NCBI GenBank assembly: GCA_032718475.1
Contig: JAUCBJ010005626.1
Coordinates: forward strand, 1-64,000
Reading direction: 5' to 3'
Length of the DNA: 64,000 nucleotides
Source of the DNA: Nemertoderma westbladi
Taxonomy: Eukaryota; Xenacoelomorpha; Nemertodermatida; Nemertodermatidae
Part shown: positions 22,851 to 35,700 of the stretch, in pieces
Layout: every line of letters begins with the position of its first letter
How positions within the stretch are numbered: the first letter of the stretch is position 1
The notes under the pieces: model-generated
Told to the model about the DNA's origin: nothing
The model's database searches: none
Seen by the model: only the letters and a program-made list of their open reading frames with translations
Made by a program: the position numbers and the translations under genes

Positions 22851-23379
22851 TTTCTGCGGTTAGTATTTAGATCTTGAGGTTGGCAGAAGTATTCAGCTAT
22901 GAATAATACCTGGTTTTCAAGATCAAATATGCATGTCAGGCAGACATTGATGATTGAATGCCAATTCATAAATCAAATAAATTTCACAAACCAGCACAGA
23001 ATGCTTGGGGGAATAATCAGCGAAGTTAAAAATACATTTTGTTGATTGGAATAATTTTACAAAAGAGTTGTTCTAGAACACATTTTTTTCTCCTAGGACC
23101 TTTTTTTGGGAAAAAAAATTAAATAGTACAGGAATCACCAATCCTTATTAAAAAAATTTTCATTTAAATGATTAGTCCTCTTAGTAACTACTGTATTTTT
23201 AATCTAAAACTTATAACACACAAACACACAGTTATATTTGATGTTCTAAATAGGTTAATAGCCTAAATTAAATACAGTAGGTGTAATAATCCATTAGCTT
23301 CCATTAATAGAATAGTATATTGAATCTTAATTGTCTGCGTGTCTTTAATTTTTTTTTAATATCTTATGAAAAGTACTAG

Positions 23380-23520
23380 CTGACACAAAATCAAAATTAC
23401 TAGTTACCATCTTACTGACAGAAGTCAAATATTTATTCTAGAACAAACAACCTCATGATAATAGCCATTTTCATATGAAAAATTGGTCAAACTATGGGTT
23501 CCCAAGGTGTACTAATGCCG
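23380..23520. repeat. Tail of the family G repeat
   Basis: It shares 'ttctagaaca', 'catgataatagccattttca' and 'ccaaggtgtactaatgcc' with 28,680-29,030. This repeat sits just upstream of the BEL/Pao fragment. Confidence 0.5.
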
Positions 23521-23649
23521 ACTTATCAAAACTATCTAGTAGTTACAATTTGGTATGGGGTGTACGGTGTACGCATACTGAACCAGAGCATAATTTTATA
23601 TCTTAACATTGTATAACAATTTTTAAAAAGTTAAATAATGAACTGTTAA

Positions 23650-25654
23650 AATTTTCAGATTGATCAGACAAAAACTGCCCAGTTGGTTAGACAACAAATG
23701 GATTGATCGAGGTTCACTTTATGAAGAACAATATCACCAACATCCTCCATTTTCATATTTTTGTGACTTCTTACATCGTATCTCTCATAGTAAAAATAAC
23801 CCAAACTACAAACCAATTATAGATGAATATGACCAACTCGAACCCAGATTAGACCATCTCCACAACTATAACAAGGGAAATTATATTTCAACTCAAGTTT
23901 CTCGACATCATTATAATGGAAATAATAATCAATTGGATTTTCCAACGAGACGCTTTAATACTTATCAACCACCGCATAACACTAACCAATCCAACATACA
24001 TTCAAGATATACAACTCATTGCATTTTTCATAGTCGTTCAGGACACAGTCTCAATGAATGTCACGATTTCAACCAAATGGCACATCGATAAAAAATAGCA
24101 TTCCTTAGAAGCGAAAATCTTTGTTTCAAATGCACAGGAAAACATTCTTCAGGGTCACAATGTAGACTAACAAGACAATGCAAGAAAGGTAAATCAACTG
24201 ACCATGCTGTATGTCCGGGTGACACCGTAAAATTGAACACTACTTCTCGCACAACTGCAAGAAATTATCCCCAAAATTCAAATGAATTGAATCAAAACTA
24301 CAATACCTCTTGCATACAAATTCGTGGCAATAACTTTAAAAGTTGCAGCAAGGTATTTTTAGTGGATGTGGAATGTGGAATCTCCAACAACATATAAGGG
24401 TTCTATAAGAACATGTGCCATACTTGATGAACAGTCCAATTCTTCCTTCATAGATACACAGCTGGCTCAAGACCTTGAAATAAAATCGCCTCTCCATACA
24501 TATACTGTATCCACACTAGGACATCATAAACAACAATTAGAAGGAATGATGGCCACTGGTCTCATAATTAAAGGAATTACAGAAACTAGAAAATTTCAAT
24601 TACCACCACTGTACATATAGTGTCGACTGGATTCCTGACTCTATTAGTGAAATCGCTACACCCGAGATTGTTGCAAAAATTTCAAGTGTGAAGGAATATG
24701 CTCATCATTTCCCTCCGCTTGATAATCAGGCAAAGACTCTGTTGCTTCTTGGCCGTAATTGCCACTCCCTCCTCCCTACCCACACATTCAATGAAGTTTC
24801 TCCAATTATACACCACACCCCACTAGGTTGGGGTTTGGTCGGAGAAATATGCTCCTTTATCTCTGATAACCTTACTGTTTTAAAGGTCAGAAAATTGAAA
24901 ACAAACTATGATGATTGTAGGCATAATCATTTAACTTCATCTCTTACATTTGACAATCCTTCAAGTCGATCTCATGATACCTTGGAGTCATTGGAAAATG
25001 ATATTCGAAAGAACTGTTTCGCGCAATTTCCAGATGATGACTTCCAAGGAAACTCAGTTGAAGATATACTCTTTAATCAATGCATTTTTAACCACATCAC
25101 TGTTACAAAAACAGGTCATATAGAAATGCCTTGCCTTTTCGAATGTCTGATCAAGTAATGCCTGATAATTACAATTCAGTATACAGACGGACATTTAACA
25201 CTCTGAAACGACTCAAACAGGAACCTAAAAAACTACAACAATGTTTGGATTCAATGTCTAAGTGTATTGCAGCTGGAAAATTTGAGCAGGTCCCTATTCA
25301 CAAAATCGACCGTTTGGATGGTAAGGTATGGTACATTCCTATACTTACCATCAGCCATGACAAAAAAGATAAAGTCAGAATAGTTTTTGATAGCACAGCC
25401 TCCTACCATGGAACAAGCCTAAATGCATGTCTCCTACCCGGACATGATCAGAACAATCGACTTCGGGACGTATTTATTTTATTTAGTTTATTTATTTATG
25501 GGAGACATAGAAGCCATGTTTCACTGTTTCAAAGTGGAAAAGTCACAAGATTACCTACGATTTTCCAAGTTTCGAAATAACAAACCCATAGAACCACTAG
25601 TACCATATCGAGGCACAGTACATATATTTGGAAAACGACCAAGCCTTTTATTAG
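23650..25654 (+). pseudogene. BEL/Pao retrotransposon gag-pol, broken
   Basis: In order: a gag end with KLPSWLDNKW (23,675-23,705), two zinc knuckles separated by a stop (HCIFH...GHSLNEC near 24,020-24,062 and CFKCTGKH near 24,124), and a retropepsin-like block with AILDEQSNSSFID (24,418-24,456). Next come a linker with LLLGRN and TPLGWGLVGE (24,730-24,850) and the reverse transcriptase with VRIVFDSTA and GTSLNACLLPG (25,373-25,440), followed by MGDIEAMFHCF and TVHIFGKRPS in a shifted frame. Order and motifs are those of BEL/Pao elements. The 5' LTR and gag start are absent, there are at least four frame breaks, and the copy is cut at 25,654 by another element. Confidence 0.8.
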
Positions 25655-26342
25655 TCATTTCGGCTAGAGTTCCGTATATAACTGCATTTTTAAAACATGT
25701 CATGTTACTATGGCAACATTGAAGAGTTCTAGATCAATATAAAAGTATTACACACTATTCTAGAACATAAATAAAATGAATAATATAATGTTCTAGAACA
25801 CATTGCTAGTTTTTTTTACATTTTAAAATAGCTAGTAAATTTAAAAAAATATCCAATTTGGTAGATAAATTTTCTAATAAATAAATATACAATATGAATA
25901 AATAATTTTTTTTGTATTACTTTTTTGTATTAATATATTTAAATTTGAAAAATAACTAGCAATATGTTCTAGAAGATTATACAGTATTATTTGTATTATT
26001 TATGCTCTAGAATAGTGTATAATACATATAATATTACATAAATAAGATAAAAAATAATAATGCTCAAAAACATATAGCAAGTTTTTTTAATTTTAAAATA
26101 GCTAGTATATTTAACAAATAATGCAATTTGGTGCCGGTAGATAAATTTTTTAATAATAATATAAATAAATAATTTTTTTATTACTAGCTATTTGTTTTAG
26201 AACAATAATTTTTTTATTTTATTTTTGTTCTAGAATAGTGTATATTACATATTTTTTGTTCTAGAACTCTACACTGTTGCCATGGTAACAATGATTTATG
26301 GTTATAAAAATGCAGTTCTATACGGAACTGTTACCGTCATTT
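25655..26342. mobile_element. MITE inserted in the BEL/Pao reverse transcriptase, 6-bp duplication
   Basis: The element is 25,661-26,336 (676 bp). The ends CGGCTAGAGTTCCGTATA and, read inverted, CGGTAACAGTTCCGTATA continue as inverted repeats for about 80 bp ('aactgcatttttata', 'atggcaaca', 'gagttctag'). TCATTT is duplicated exactly at 25,655-25,660 and 26,337-26,342. The interior is AT-rich with six GTTCTAGAAC-like palindromes. The superfamily is not assigned. Confidence 0.8.
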
Positions 26343-26400
26343 CTAGAATATATTGATGATATGGAAATTGTAAAATTATTGATTGTATTTTGTATTTAGT
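26337..26400 (+). pseudogene. Continuation of the BEL/Pao reverse transcriptase after the MITE
   Basis: Directly after the target duplication the frame reads FLEYIDDMEIV. Y-I-D-D is the expected catalytic box of the BEL/Pao reverse transcriptase, which should come soon after the VHIFGK block that ends before the MITE. About 25 residues between the two appear to be missing. The match is short, so this is a moderate-confidence assignment. Confidence 0.45.
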
Positions 26401-26559
26401 ACTTACTGTCTTTCACTAATTTCCAGGTATGGTATTTGTTTTTGCTTTGATAATGATTATTGTTAAATAAATCGAAACATCAGCTGTTTTTTAGAATCTT
26501 GATTTCTCAAATCATGAAGTTTAAGTTATTTGCGCTTTTTATTGTTGCCTTAAAAATAC

Positions 26560-26809
26560 TAGGTAGTAAAAAAACACTAGCTACCATAAAAAACATATCT
26601 ACTTATTTTCTAGAACATTTTCTAGAACAGAAATAAAACATGCTAGAATCAATTTATAATGTATTTCCAAGTGTAAAATTTGCATTAGAAAAAATCTCAT
26701 TTTGGGACCCTTTTGCTTGACAAGTGCCCACTAGCTACCATTTGAAAACATTAACTACAACTGAAAACATTAGCTACCACCAAACTTGGTACCACTGAGT
26801 TTTGTGCAT

Positions 26810-26846
<37 letters not shown>

Positions 26847-29030
26847 TTTTTATACTAGCTAGTTTTTGTTACTAGCTAATTTGTTAATTTTTTGTATGTT
26901 ATCTTTGTATGTTATCCTTGTATCACATGTTTAATAAAAATCACTAGCTACAATGAACATATTTGTAGTTGTTAGTAATTGTTTTTATTCCAAAATTATA
27001 ACATTACTCAACGCCGTTAGTATTAACAGCGAGTTGTTATTTAGCCATTTACAACTTTAGAGGACATTACAGCATTGTATTGGCCTGTACATTTAGTATT
27101 GTATTTTGTGTTATTGTTTACATGATGACCCATGGTGGTGTTAAGTAATGTCCACTACAGGGACATTACTTAATGCCGTCATTGGTTACCACGTAAACAA
27201 TAGGTGGAAATTTGCCTGACAGCCAGATAGGTCTACTGCATTACCTACTGCTATTAATAATCAGTAGGGCCTAGCTATATTATTATAACATGGCTCCAAA
27301 CGCCACCATAAATATAAGCTAACTTATTTATAACATATAATTTATGTCATTTTTACATTTATTTATACAGCAACTAATATAATTTGTGCAGTTTCTATCA
27401 CTTATAATGTATATGTACAATCATTTCGTAATGTTTCAATTTTGTAATAAAACTACATACATACTTGTTGCAAAGTACTTTGCAGTGTTCTGATCCTCGT
27501 GGCTTTATTTTCACTCACTCACCAACGTTCGTTCGTGTAACAAAGCCACTCGGATCATCAAACTCAAAACGTAAAGTGCTACTTTACACATAAGTATGCA
27601 ACTAATTTTTTTCAAAAGTTCTAGAACAAAAAATGTTTGTTCTAGGACATTAATTTTTACAAAAATGAATAGATGATATGTTCTAGATCATTTTTTAAAA
27701 AAAGTAAGAAAACTAGCTTTGATAACAACAAAAAAACGAATTAATGAATTAATGAATTGTGTTCAAGAACAACAATTATTTGTTCTAGAACAAAATTAAT
27801 AAAAAAATTAATAGACAGTATGTTCTAGAACATAAAAAAAAGTATCAAAAACTAGCTATCTTAAAAAATTGGGGGGGGGGGGGGGGGGGGGGATTATGCA
27901 CAAAACACAGTAGTACCCAAAAATTTAAGATGTAACAAGTCAAAAATTTGTTCTAGTGTAAAGGTTTTGGATGTTGCCTTTATTATGATGAAAATATTAT
28001 AGTTTTAGTTCTGCTTTTTAATGTCTATCTTTCAACTTATTATTACGGTCTCCAAATATAACTTTACCGGTAATTAAATCTATTCTCTTTCTCCCTCTCC
28101 CCCTAATGAAAGTTACATGCAGTATTTAAGCAGGCTAGTGCTAGTGGTTTCTTGCAGCAGACTAATGTCACTCTGATAAATATCTGTTTAATTGGCATCT
28201 ACTTTATAAGGGCTATTATTGAGACTACATCTGTTTTGCACATGAAATCGACATGCTGTATCTTAAGTAAATAAATAAGGTCTTTTACTTTGTAGAAAGA
28301 TAGGTAAAATGTCTCAATGACTAACTAACAATTTTATGAAAAGACTAAATTTCATTTTGTGATTAAATTATTTCTAAGCTTCCTTGACTACATATTCAGC
28401 ATGCACATCAGAACATAAATCAATAGCCAAAAACAGTTTAAATTAATAAAAATAATTTTGGAAAATTTTTTTTAAGCTTATTTAAACGTATAGGCCCCTA
28501 GTAATATCCCTAGAATATTTACTGAGTCAAGTGGTACTGCAGCTACCTAGCTAGTAATTTTTACTAGCTGGTGTTTTTTTAAATATTTTTTTGTTAATTT
28601 AATTTATAAGTTCTCTATGGATATATATATAATAGCATGAATTTGAATTAAGAAAGTGAGTTAGTATCAATTAAATCCTATGGAAAAAACAAACTTCTAA
28701 AAACACTAGCTACCATAAAAAAAACTAGCTACCATACAAAAAAAATACTCTCATCTTATTGTCAGAAGGTCAAATTTTTGTTCTAGAACAAAGGTCTTCA
28801 CGATAATAGTCATTTTCACATGAAAAAAATTGGAAAAAACACACTTCTAAAAACACTAGCTAAAGCTACTATAAAAAACACTAGCTATCATACAAAAAAA
28901 AAATACTCACATCTTGTTGTCAGAAGGTGTTCTAGAACAAAAAACGTCATGATAATAGTCATTTTCACATGAAAAAATTTGGAGAAAAAAGTGGGCACCA
29001 AGGCCACACTAATGCCCCGAGTGCAAAATA
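26560..29030. repeat. Family G repeat cluster with fold-back arms and 33-nt poly-C
   Basis: A poly-C run of 33 nt (26,811-26,843) is preceded by 'accactgagttttgtgcat' and followed by 'aattttttatactagctag'. At 27,835-27,925 the inverse appears with a 22-nt poly-G (27,871-27,892). This defines a fold-back of about 1.15 kb. Inside are a hairpin at 27,141-27,174 (TTAAGTAATGTCC, 8-nt loop) and a smaller inverted pair at 27,455-27,602. To its right, 28,680-28,840 and 28,841-29,030 are tandem copies sharing 'cactagcta', 'gttctagaac' and 'gataatagtcattttcacatg'. Confidence 0.6.
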
Positions 29031-29674
29031 TAATATCATGTTGATAGAAGGATATCAGAACTTTGATAAAAATTAAATGATTAATTTGCTTGGATATGAA
29101 ATAGTTTTTTACTTTCCGGTAACCTTGAGATGTATATTTTATCGAGATCATTATATTATATTCGTAAGGGGATCATAAGGGAGTAGAGAAAATACGTAAT
29201 TTTACTCACAACAATTAACTGTTTGCAGCTTAATAATCCGATTATTTTCCTGAAAATTAAATAAACGGCATCGGATCCATTTGTAGATGACTTTCAAAGA
29301 CCTACATGTACCAAACAATTGGCCATGGTAACTTTGATATGTATGTTAACAAGACACTTGCAAAAATTAATAAAAGTAGAACTGAAACTATTTCTTTTTG
29401 GGAACTGGAACTTAGATAAATTGGTTTATTAAAATTGAAACTGAAATTATTATTTTAATGGGAGCTGGAACTGAAACTTGAAACTGAAATGAAGGTGTTT
29501 ATTCGAATTGAAACCGAAACTAGTCAAATTGTGTTTCAGTTCATAGCCCTATCCTAGACATGTATATATATTAATATTATACTATTGTTATATTATTTAG
29601 TTAACCAATTGTTGCTTTAGTCTGCTGTCAATACTACAGAGTGATGTAACCAACCTTGGACTAAAATATATACT

Positions 29675-29708
29675 ATGGAATGTGAAATAAATATCAACCC
29701 ACCTAAAG
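29675..29708 (+). CDS. ATRX: ATRX-like exon 1 (putative first coding exon)
   Basis: A 34-nt exon encodes MECEININPPK plus one base. It ends at a good donor (AAAG|gtatgt). The leftover base joins the acceptor at 30,541 in the frame of exon 2. I infer it from this fit and the Kozak context; it has no homology support. The alternative is that translation starts at an ATG at 30,484 inside the presumed intron, or in an exon further upstream. Confidence 0.5.
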
Positions 29709-32700
29709 GTATGTAAAAATGTATGTATGTAATGTGTTTGTTTATAGACTTTTGTTTTACTTGGGGTATGAATTAACTCTTAGATATAGTAACATAGCAG
29801 TAAGAAAGGGTGATAAGCTAGATATAGTAACATAGCAGTAAGAAAGGGTGATAAAGCTATCTTCATAGCAAATTTAGTAACATTCATTCAATTTTGAAAA
29901 TAATAGGAGAGGAGGGGGGGGGGGGGGGGGGGTTGTGGGAACTAGGGTAAGTTGTTAAAGAAGTTGTTACATTAAGGGTTATAATGCCTCTCAAAACTAT
30001 TGCCAAAATCTTGGAACATTGTTAAGTAGGGATAAATTGGATCTCACTTTTTATATATGATCGGATTGGATATTTGAAAGGAGTACCATAGTACAATAAC
30101 ATAGTGATTATGTAAAAAATTGGATGGACATGGTTCTATGTTAAGGACACAGATGTTGAATATAAGGCTTCAGAGAGATGCTTGAGCCTTAGCTTAGTTT
30201 TCACCATTAAAGTCTAACTGTCTCTCACTATTGTGTACTGTCTTTTTGAAAATTTTAACATAAATAACTCAGACAATCCTTGATGCAATATAGTAAAACT
30301 TGGTATACATAGAGTTTGTCAAAAATGTATCCCATTTTATTGTAACACTCGATCTGAAACCTGCAGTTATGTACTTGTAATTCTATAAGCAGACAAAATG
30401 CTGCATTGTTGAGATGATGCTGACCCATCTGCAATTCTCTAGTCTGTAGCTAGAGGATGATAATATAATATCTTGTAATTGTCATGACTCGTTTACGGTA
30501 CATAAGGTTAATTAATTATTATAATTTTTTGTCATTATTAGTGCCAAGATCTCCATACTTTCCAGGCCTTGAGGCCATTCGAATACCAATGGGGTGGACT
30601 TTTGACCCATATCTCAACATATGGAGTCATAGCAAACTAATACCTTGCATAGAAGTAAGTAAAAGCTTAAATGATAATGCCATTGACGATATACCTGATC
30701 TATCAGAGTGGGATCACCATATACAAGTGCCTACTGATGATGCAATACCTTCCACAATTTCAAGTCTAGAAGTTATTGATGATATAAGTTATGGAGAACC
30801 ACTGCTGGGCTTACCTTCTTCTGGGGTACCTCTCACAGGATTGGACAAACCCAAAGAACCAGTTAAAGCATTACAGCTATCTGACAATTTGATAACAATA
30901 AAGCCCAACCAACAAGTAGGGGTAGAATCAACAATACAAAATAGTTCAAATAAGTCCACATCTAGATTTGGGGGCTTACAACTCGTATCTGCTAAGTCAT
31001 CCAATGGCTTAGAGACATCAACAACAATTAAAAAATGTCAGGATCAAGTGAAAGCATCAAAGGCCTTTGGTGCAACATCATCGGACAACTCCGGGGATCA
31101 AATAAAATCATCCCGTGTATTACCAGTAATTTATGAAGATAGTGGTACTGATGCAGATTGTCTAGCAAAAATCAACAAACCATCAAACCAACCATCACAG
31201 GAAAAAGAAAAGGCATCTTTGACACTACTTAGATTTATCAAGGAACATGATCGACAAAGACTAATGGGAATCAGTAATGGACATTTAGCATCCTCATATA
31301 ACATCCTTCCAGTTTTGAATACTCACCAGGTTTCTGTATTTACTTCACCTAATCATGCACGTGATGATAACAATTCCATTGCTGAAGAAAACAATTCAAA
31401 CAGGATTCCTGTAACAATAAGTACATCCGACTTAGGACAAATATTCCCATTACCTCTACAACCGTCATTGAAACTATTAGTACTGCCATTACACATCCCA
31501 TCATCACAAATGTTTAATACAAATTCTTCATCATCTATGCATCTCTCAAATATTGATCAGGTAGTACCATTACAAATATCTGGGCAGAACAGTACATTGC
31601 AGGTTACAACTGAAACCCAGATTCCAGTACCTATTTCCATAAGTGCAAATATTTCAAAAGAAGATTCTTCAAAATGTGTCAGTGTGCTAAATAGTAAACA
31701 TGATAATTTGTCTAATGACATATTTCAATTTAATATCCCAATGATTAATAATGGACTGCCATTAGTTTTAAGCGAATCATCTAGAACTGAAACCGAAAAA
31801 CCTATAGGTGATATAAGTATAGATTCTGCATACTATCCTAAACCACAATATTCTCAACTTGAAACTCCATCACTTATTCAATCTCAGACATCGATACCCG
31901 AAACATCCCCAAGTATTGGTCCACTGTCTTCATCAGATGTGAGTATAGCCACAATTCCAGCTTGTGATGAATCTACTTTATCAGATGATGAAAATCCAAT
32001 TGAGGAAAGGAAAACAAATAACCAAAAAATGAGGCCACGCCCAAAAGTTGTGATTAATAAACTATTTATTGGTTCATATTCCTACAAACCATATAACATT
32101 AGTGAAGAAATAGAAAGATTAAATGTAGAACCCAGCATCAAGAAAATATTAGTAGATCGAGAACCTATCATATCTTTGGAACTTTGTGAAGGGGAAAACC
32201 GGCTAACTGCTATTCGAAGAATGAAACGCCGCAATTATATATCATCAAGTTCAGATGAAGATGACATACCATTAAAGGTAAGGTATATAATATGTATATG
32301 TTTATATATACATTTTATAACTTGTTATTAAAATTAGAGGTCATGTACAGTACATGACATAATATTGTAAATGATAAGTGTAAAAATGTAAAAAGACATT
32401 GGGTATGTGTAGATATGTGTAGATGATGTGTTTCAGTACATTAAATAGCGCAATTCTCACCTGGTACTACTATGTGGCCATACTCCACACCATAGCAAAA
32501 TAGTTATCACAATTCTGAGCCCATTTTGAAGATAATTTTGTGTTTTCTATATAACCAATTGATGGGACCATATCATCTCCTATAACGAAGCTGTTGCCGA
32601 GAATGTAACACCAACTCCGAAAAAACATAAAAATGTAGATCGTGAACTCAATTTTCGAGGTGCTATAAATTTGGTAACATTGATGTGTTTATTTTGAGTC

Positions 32701-35700
32701 ACCACTATTTTAAATACTTCCAAGGTACTCATCGACTATTTGTTCCAGGCCGAGCCTAAAATCAGTCAACTTTGGATAAGCTTTTAGACTGTGGAAAATG
32801 TAGACTTTGGATAAATTCACAGAAACATCGCCCAAGATCTACAAAATGTATATCCAAAGTCTAAAATTCAGTTCTATTTCGGAATACATTTTATTCAAAG
32901 TCTACAACAACGTATTCCTTTCATATGACTTTTCAAGCTCTACAAAACGATTGAATTCTTTTGGGGGTAATTTTCAATTTTGTTATTGTGCACATGCACT
33001 ACTGGCTAACTGCAGTGTTGACAGCAGTGCATTGAGAGGATTGTGAAATACCTAAAGTCATCTGTGAACTATGAACAACTAAATTAATTTTAATATAACT
33101 TTTTCTTTCTAATATTTTGCAGTGTGATATAATGTGATAAAAAGATGCCAAATGCACATTTCGTGAAATTAAAAATTAAATTCAAACTTGCAATCCCGAT
33201 CCCGATCACAATCCCAGAAATCCGGGAAATTGTGATCCTGTTTAAACACTAATATATTTAGTGTTTAAATGGGATCCCGATCCTGAAAAACCGGGATCCC
33301 AGCAAAAAATGCAATCCCAGGCCCGATCCTGACATTTTTATGTACTGGGATCCCGAAGAGTTAAGTAAATTTGTTAAATATCTTATAAATAGTTCCAGCA
33401 GAACGGAAATGTTTTGATTATATATATTGAATTTTTATTTCAGTAAAAAATCCAGTATTCAATTCAAAATAATTTTAATAAACTTAATCTTACTAATAAT
33501 TCAGAAGTGTTGATACCCAAAACTCCACATTCACAAATAACTTGAAGGAATTTAAACCAAAATTGCAATCCTGATCCTGATCCCGATCTCAAAAATCAGG
33601 ATCCCGAGAGTGATAATCCTGATCCCGATCCCAGAAATCCCGCAGTCTGATCCCGTTTAAACACTAATATATATACAGACAAAGCAAACACAGTTAATGT
33701 AAAAGTTGAAAAAATGTAGTAAGGATCAAGTGGGGAAACCAATTTTTACCAACTTAAAAAATTTTACTATCACTTAAAAAGTGAAATTTGCAATGATGTT
33801 TCTCGAGTTTGGTGGCATTTGTTTCGAGGAACACAGCAATACAAAGCCAGAACTGATCTTGCTGCAGGACTTGTTGCTGGCCTAATAATGTTTTTGGATT
33901 TATTTCACAGAAAACTATACTATAAACTTAGACAATGAAATACACATGGCGCACTTTTTCTTTTAAGAATGTTTCCTGAAAGGTTTGTTTGTATTTTTTC
34001 AATCTATAATGATAACTGGAACAAAACTGAACACTGTGGATGGATTAATAACATTGTTTCTTAAATTGATACTTTTTCGTCCGAAAATACCCAAAAATCT
34101 GATGAAAAAGGAGTACTTTTTTCTTTAGGGAAAAAAGGAGTACTTTTTTCTTTAGGGAAAAAAGTATCGGATTACATTTATAGGATTGCATTGATTTTAC
34201 TTTTTCCCAGCGAAATTATTACATTTTATTATATCATATAATAAAATGTAAGTAATGTAAGTGTAAGTAACAAAATGTAATGTTGAAAGACCTTCGAAGT
34301 AGAATAGGTTTGTACATAATTTGAGAAAAATTCATCCACATACTCAAAAGTGTCACTCTGGTGTCTGTGGGGTGTATTCCAAAACAGAACTCATTAATAT
34401 CAAATATTCTGGTTTGTTTGATAGGAATCGCTGTAATTACTAAAATACTGCAGTTTGTTCAATTTATTTTGTATTATTATTATTATATTAACGTCAAGGC
34501 GGCTCAATAGGGATCAATAACCATAAAATAAGCACTTAATTCACATCACAGCTTGACTGAATAAAAAGTTCTTTACAATATAATGCATGCACAATAAATG
34601 TTAAAATTATAAAAATCTATAATTCATAGTCGAAAGTGATTATAAAATTATGAACTTTCAGAATCAGCATTGAAGTTCCTAACCTCATTACAATTATAAA
34701 AATATTCAGATAGGCTAGAGGTGTTTGTCAGAGAAGGCTGCTCGTCTCTGCGTGATGATCACACAGTGAAAAATATAATGTTCTTCACCTTCTATTGTAT
34801 TGATACCAATGAGTTTGCAGTGAGGAAAGACACGCTGATCTCGTGGTATTTGCTTCCACCGACCAGCTAAGTTGTATGATCCTACATGGAAGCGAGTGAT
34901 CACTTTATCAGTTAGTGATCCTGTTTGATACTCGGATGGTGTTCTGGCTGGGTTAATTTTCAAGTACGTTTCGAATTTTGAGCGACCACATTGAGCTTGT
35001 TCATATATATAATCTTTAACCTATCGAGTCATAGCCGCATGTGTTACATCAGACGCACCATAGTACTGCGAAATGTGAATATAATGTTTCATGAAATTTG
35101 TATCGTTACAGGTCTCAATAACTCGATGGTAAATTGATCCAGAGTCCTTTGCCATAAGTCGCTTCCATAAACCAAGTTGTCTAGAAATCACCATTGCTTC
35201 AAGGGGTTTACAACCAGTTTCTGTAAGAATTATACAGTTTGGAATTGTTCTTCTCATTTGCATTGCCTTTAGCAGTTTATAATATGTTTCCCGACACTGG
35301 ATTCTTTGACCATTTTAATGTTCCATGTCCATCACTCTTAGTGGAACAGATTGAGGTGTTGAATGGTCCCCATGTTTCACAGTTGTGTAAAAAACTAATA
35401 AACTTGTTGAAACATAAGCGTCCAGTACATGAGATTTAATGATCAAAGGGGTGAATTTCGTTCTCCCGCAGAAAATTGTAGAATTTATTTACACTGGGTT
35501 TTAGCTTACGGCCTTACGCAGATCTTTATTAAGATCTTTATTGAAGGTGCCATTGCTTATATGATGACTACCGAGGTAAACAACAGATTGTTTTGGTTTT
35601 ATGAGGCCAACATCTAACTTAATGCCGTCCCCATCTTGGGAATTTTTTGAATTGACGATTATAAGTCCGCACTTGGAATATTCTAGAACAATACTATTCG

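Noticed and set aside
30484-30541. Translation start of the ATRX-like gene at 30,484
   Set aside because: A good acceptor at 30,541 and a phase-matching small exon at 29,675-29,708 explain the frame better; the 19 codons before the acceptor look intronic (AT-rich, pyrimidine tract).
34090-34170. Short tandem 'ggagtactttttt' repeat as a possible regulatory array
   Set aside because: There are only two units, and similar text occurs near 47,330-47,480, so it is probably part of a dispersed repeat.
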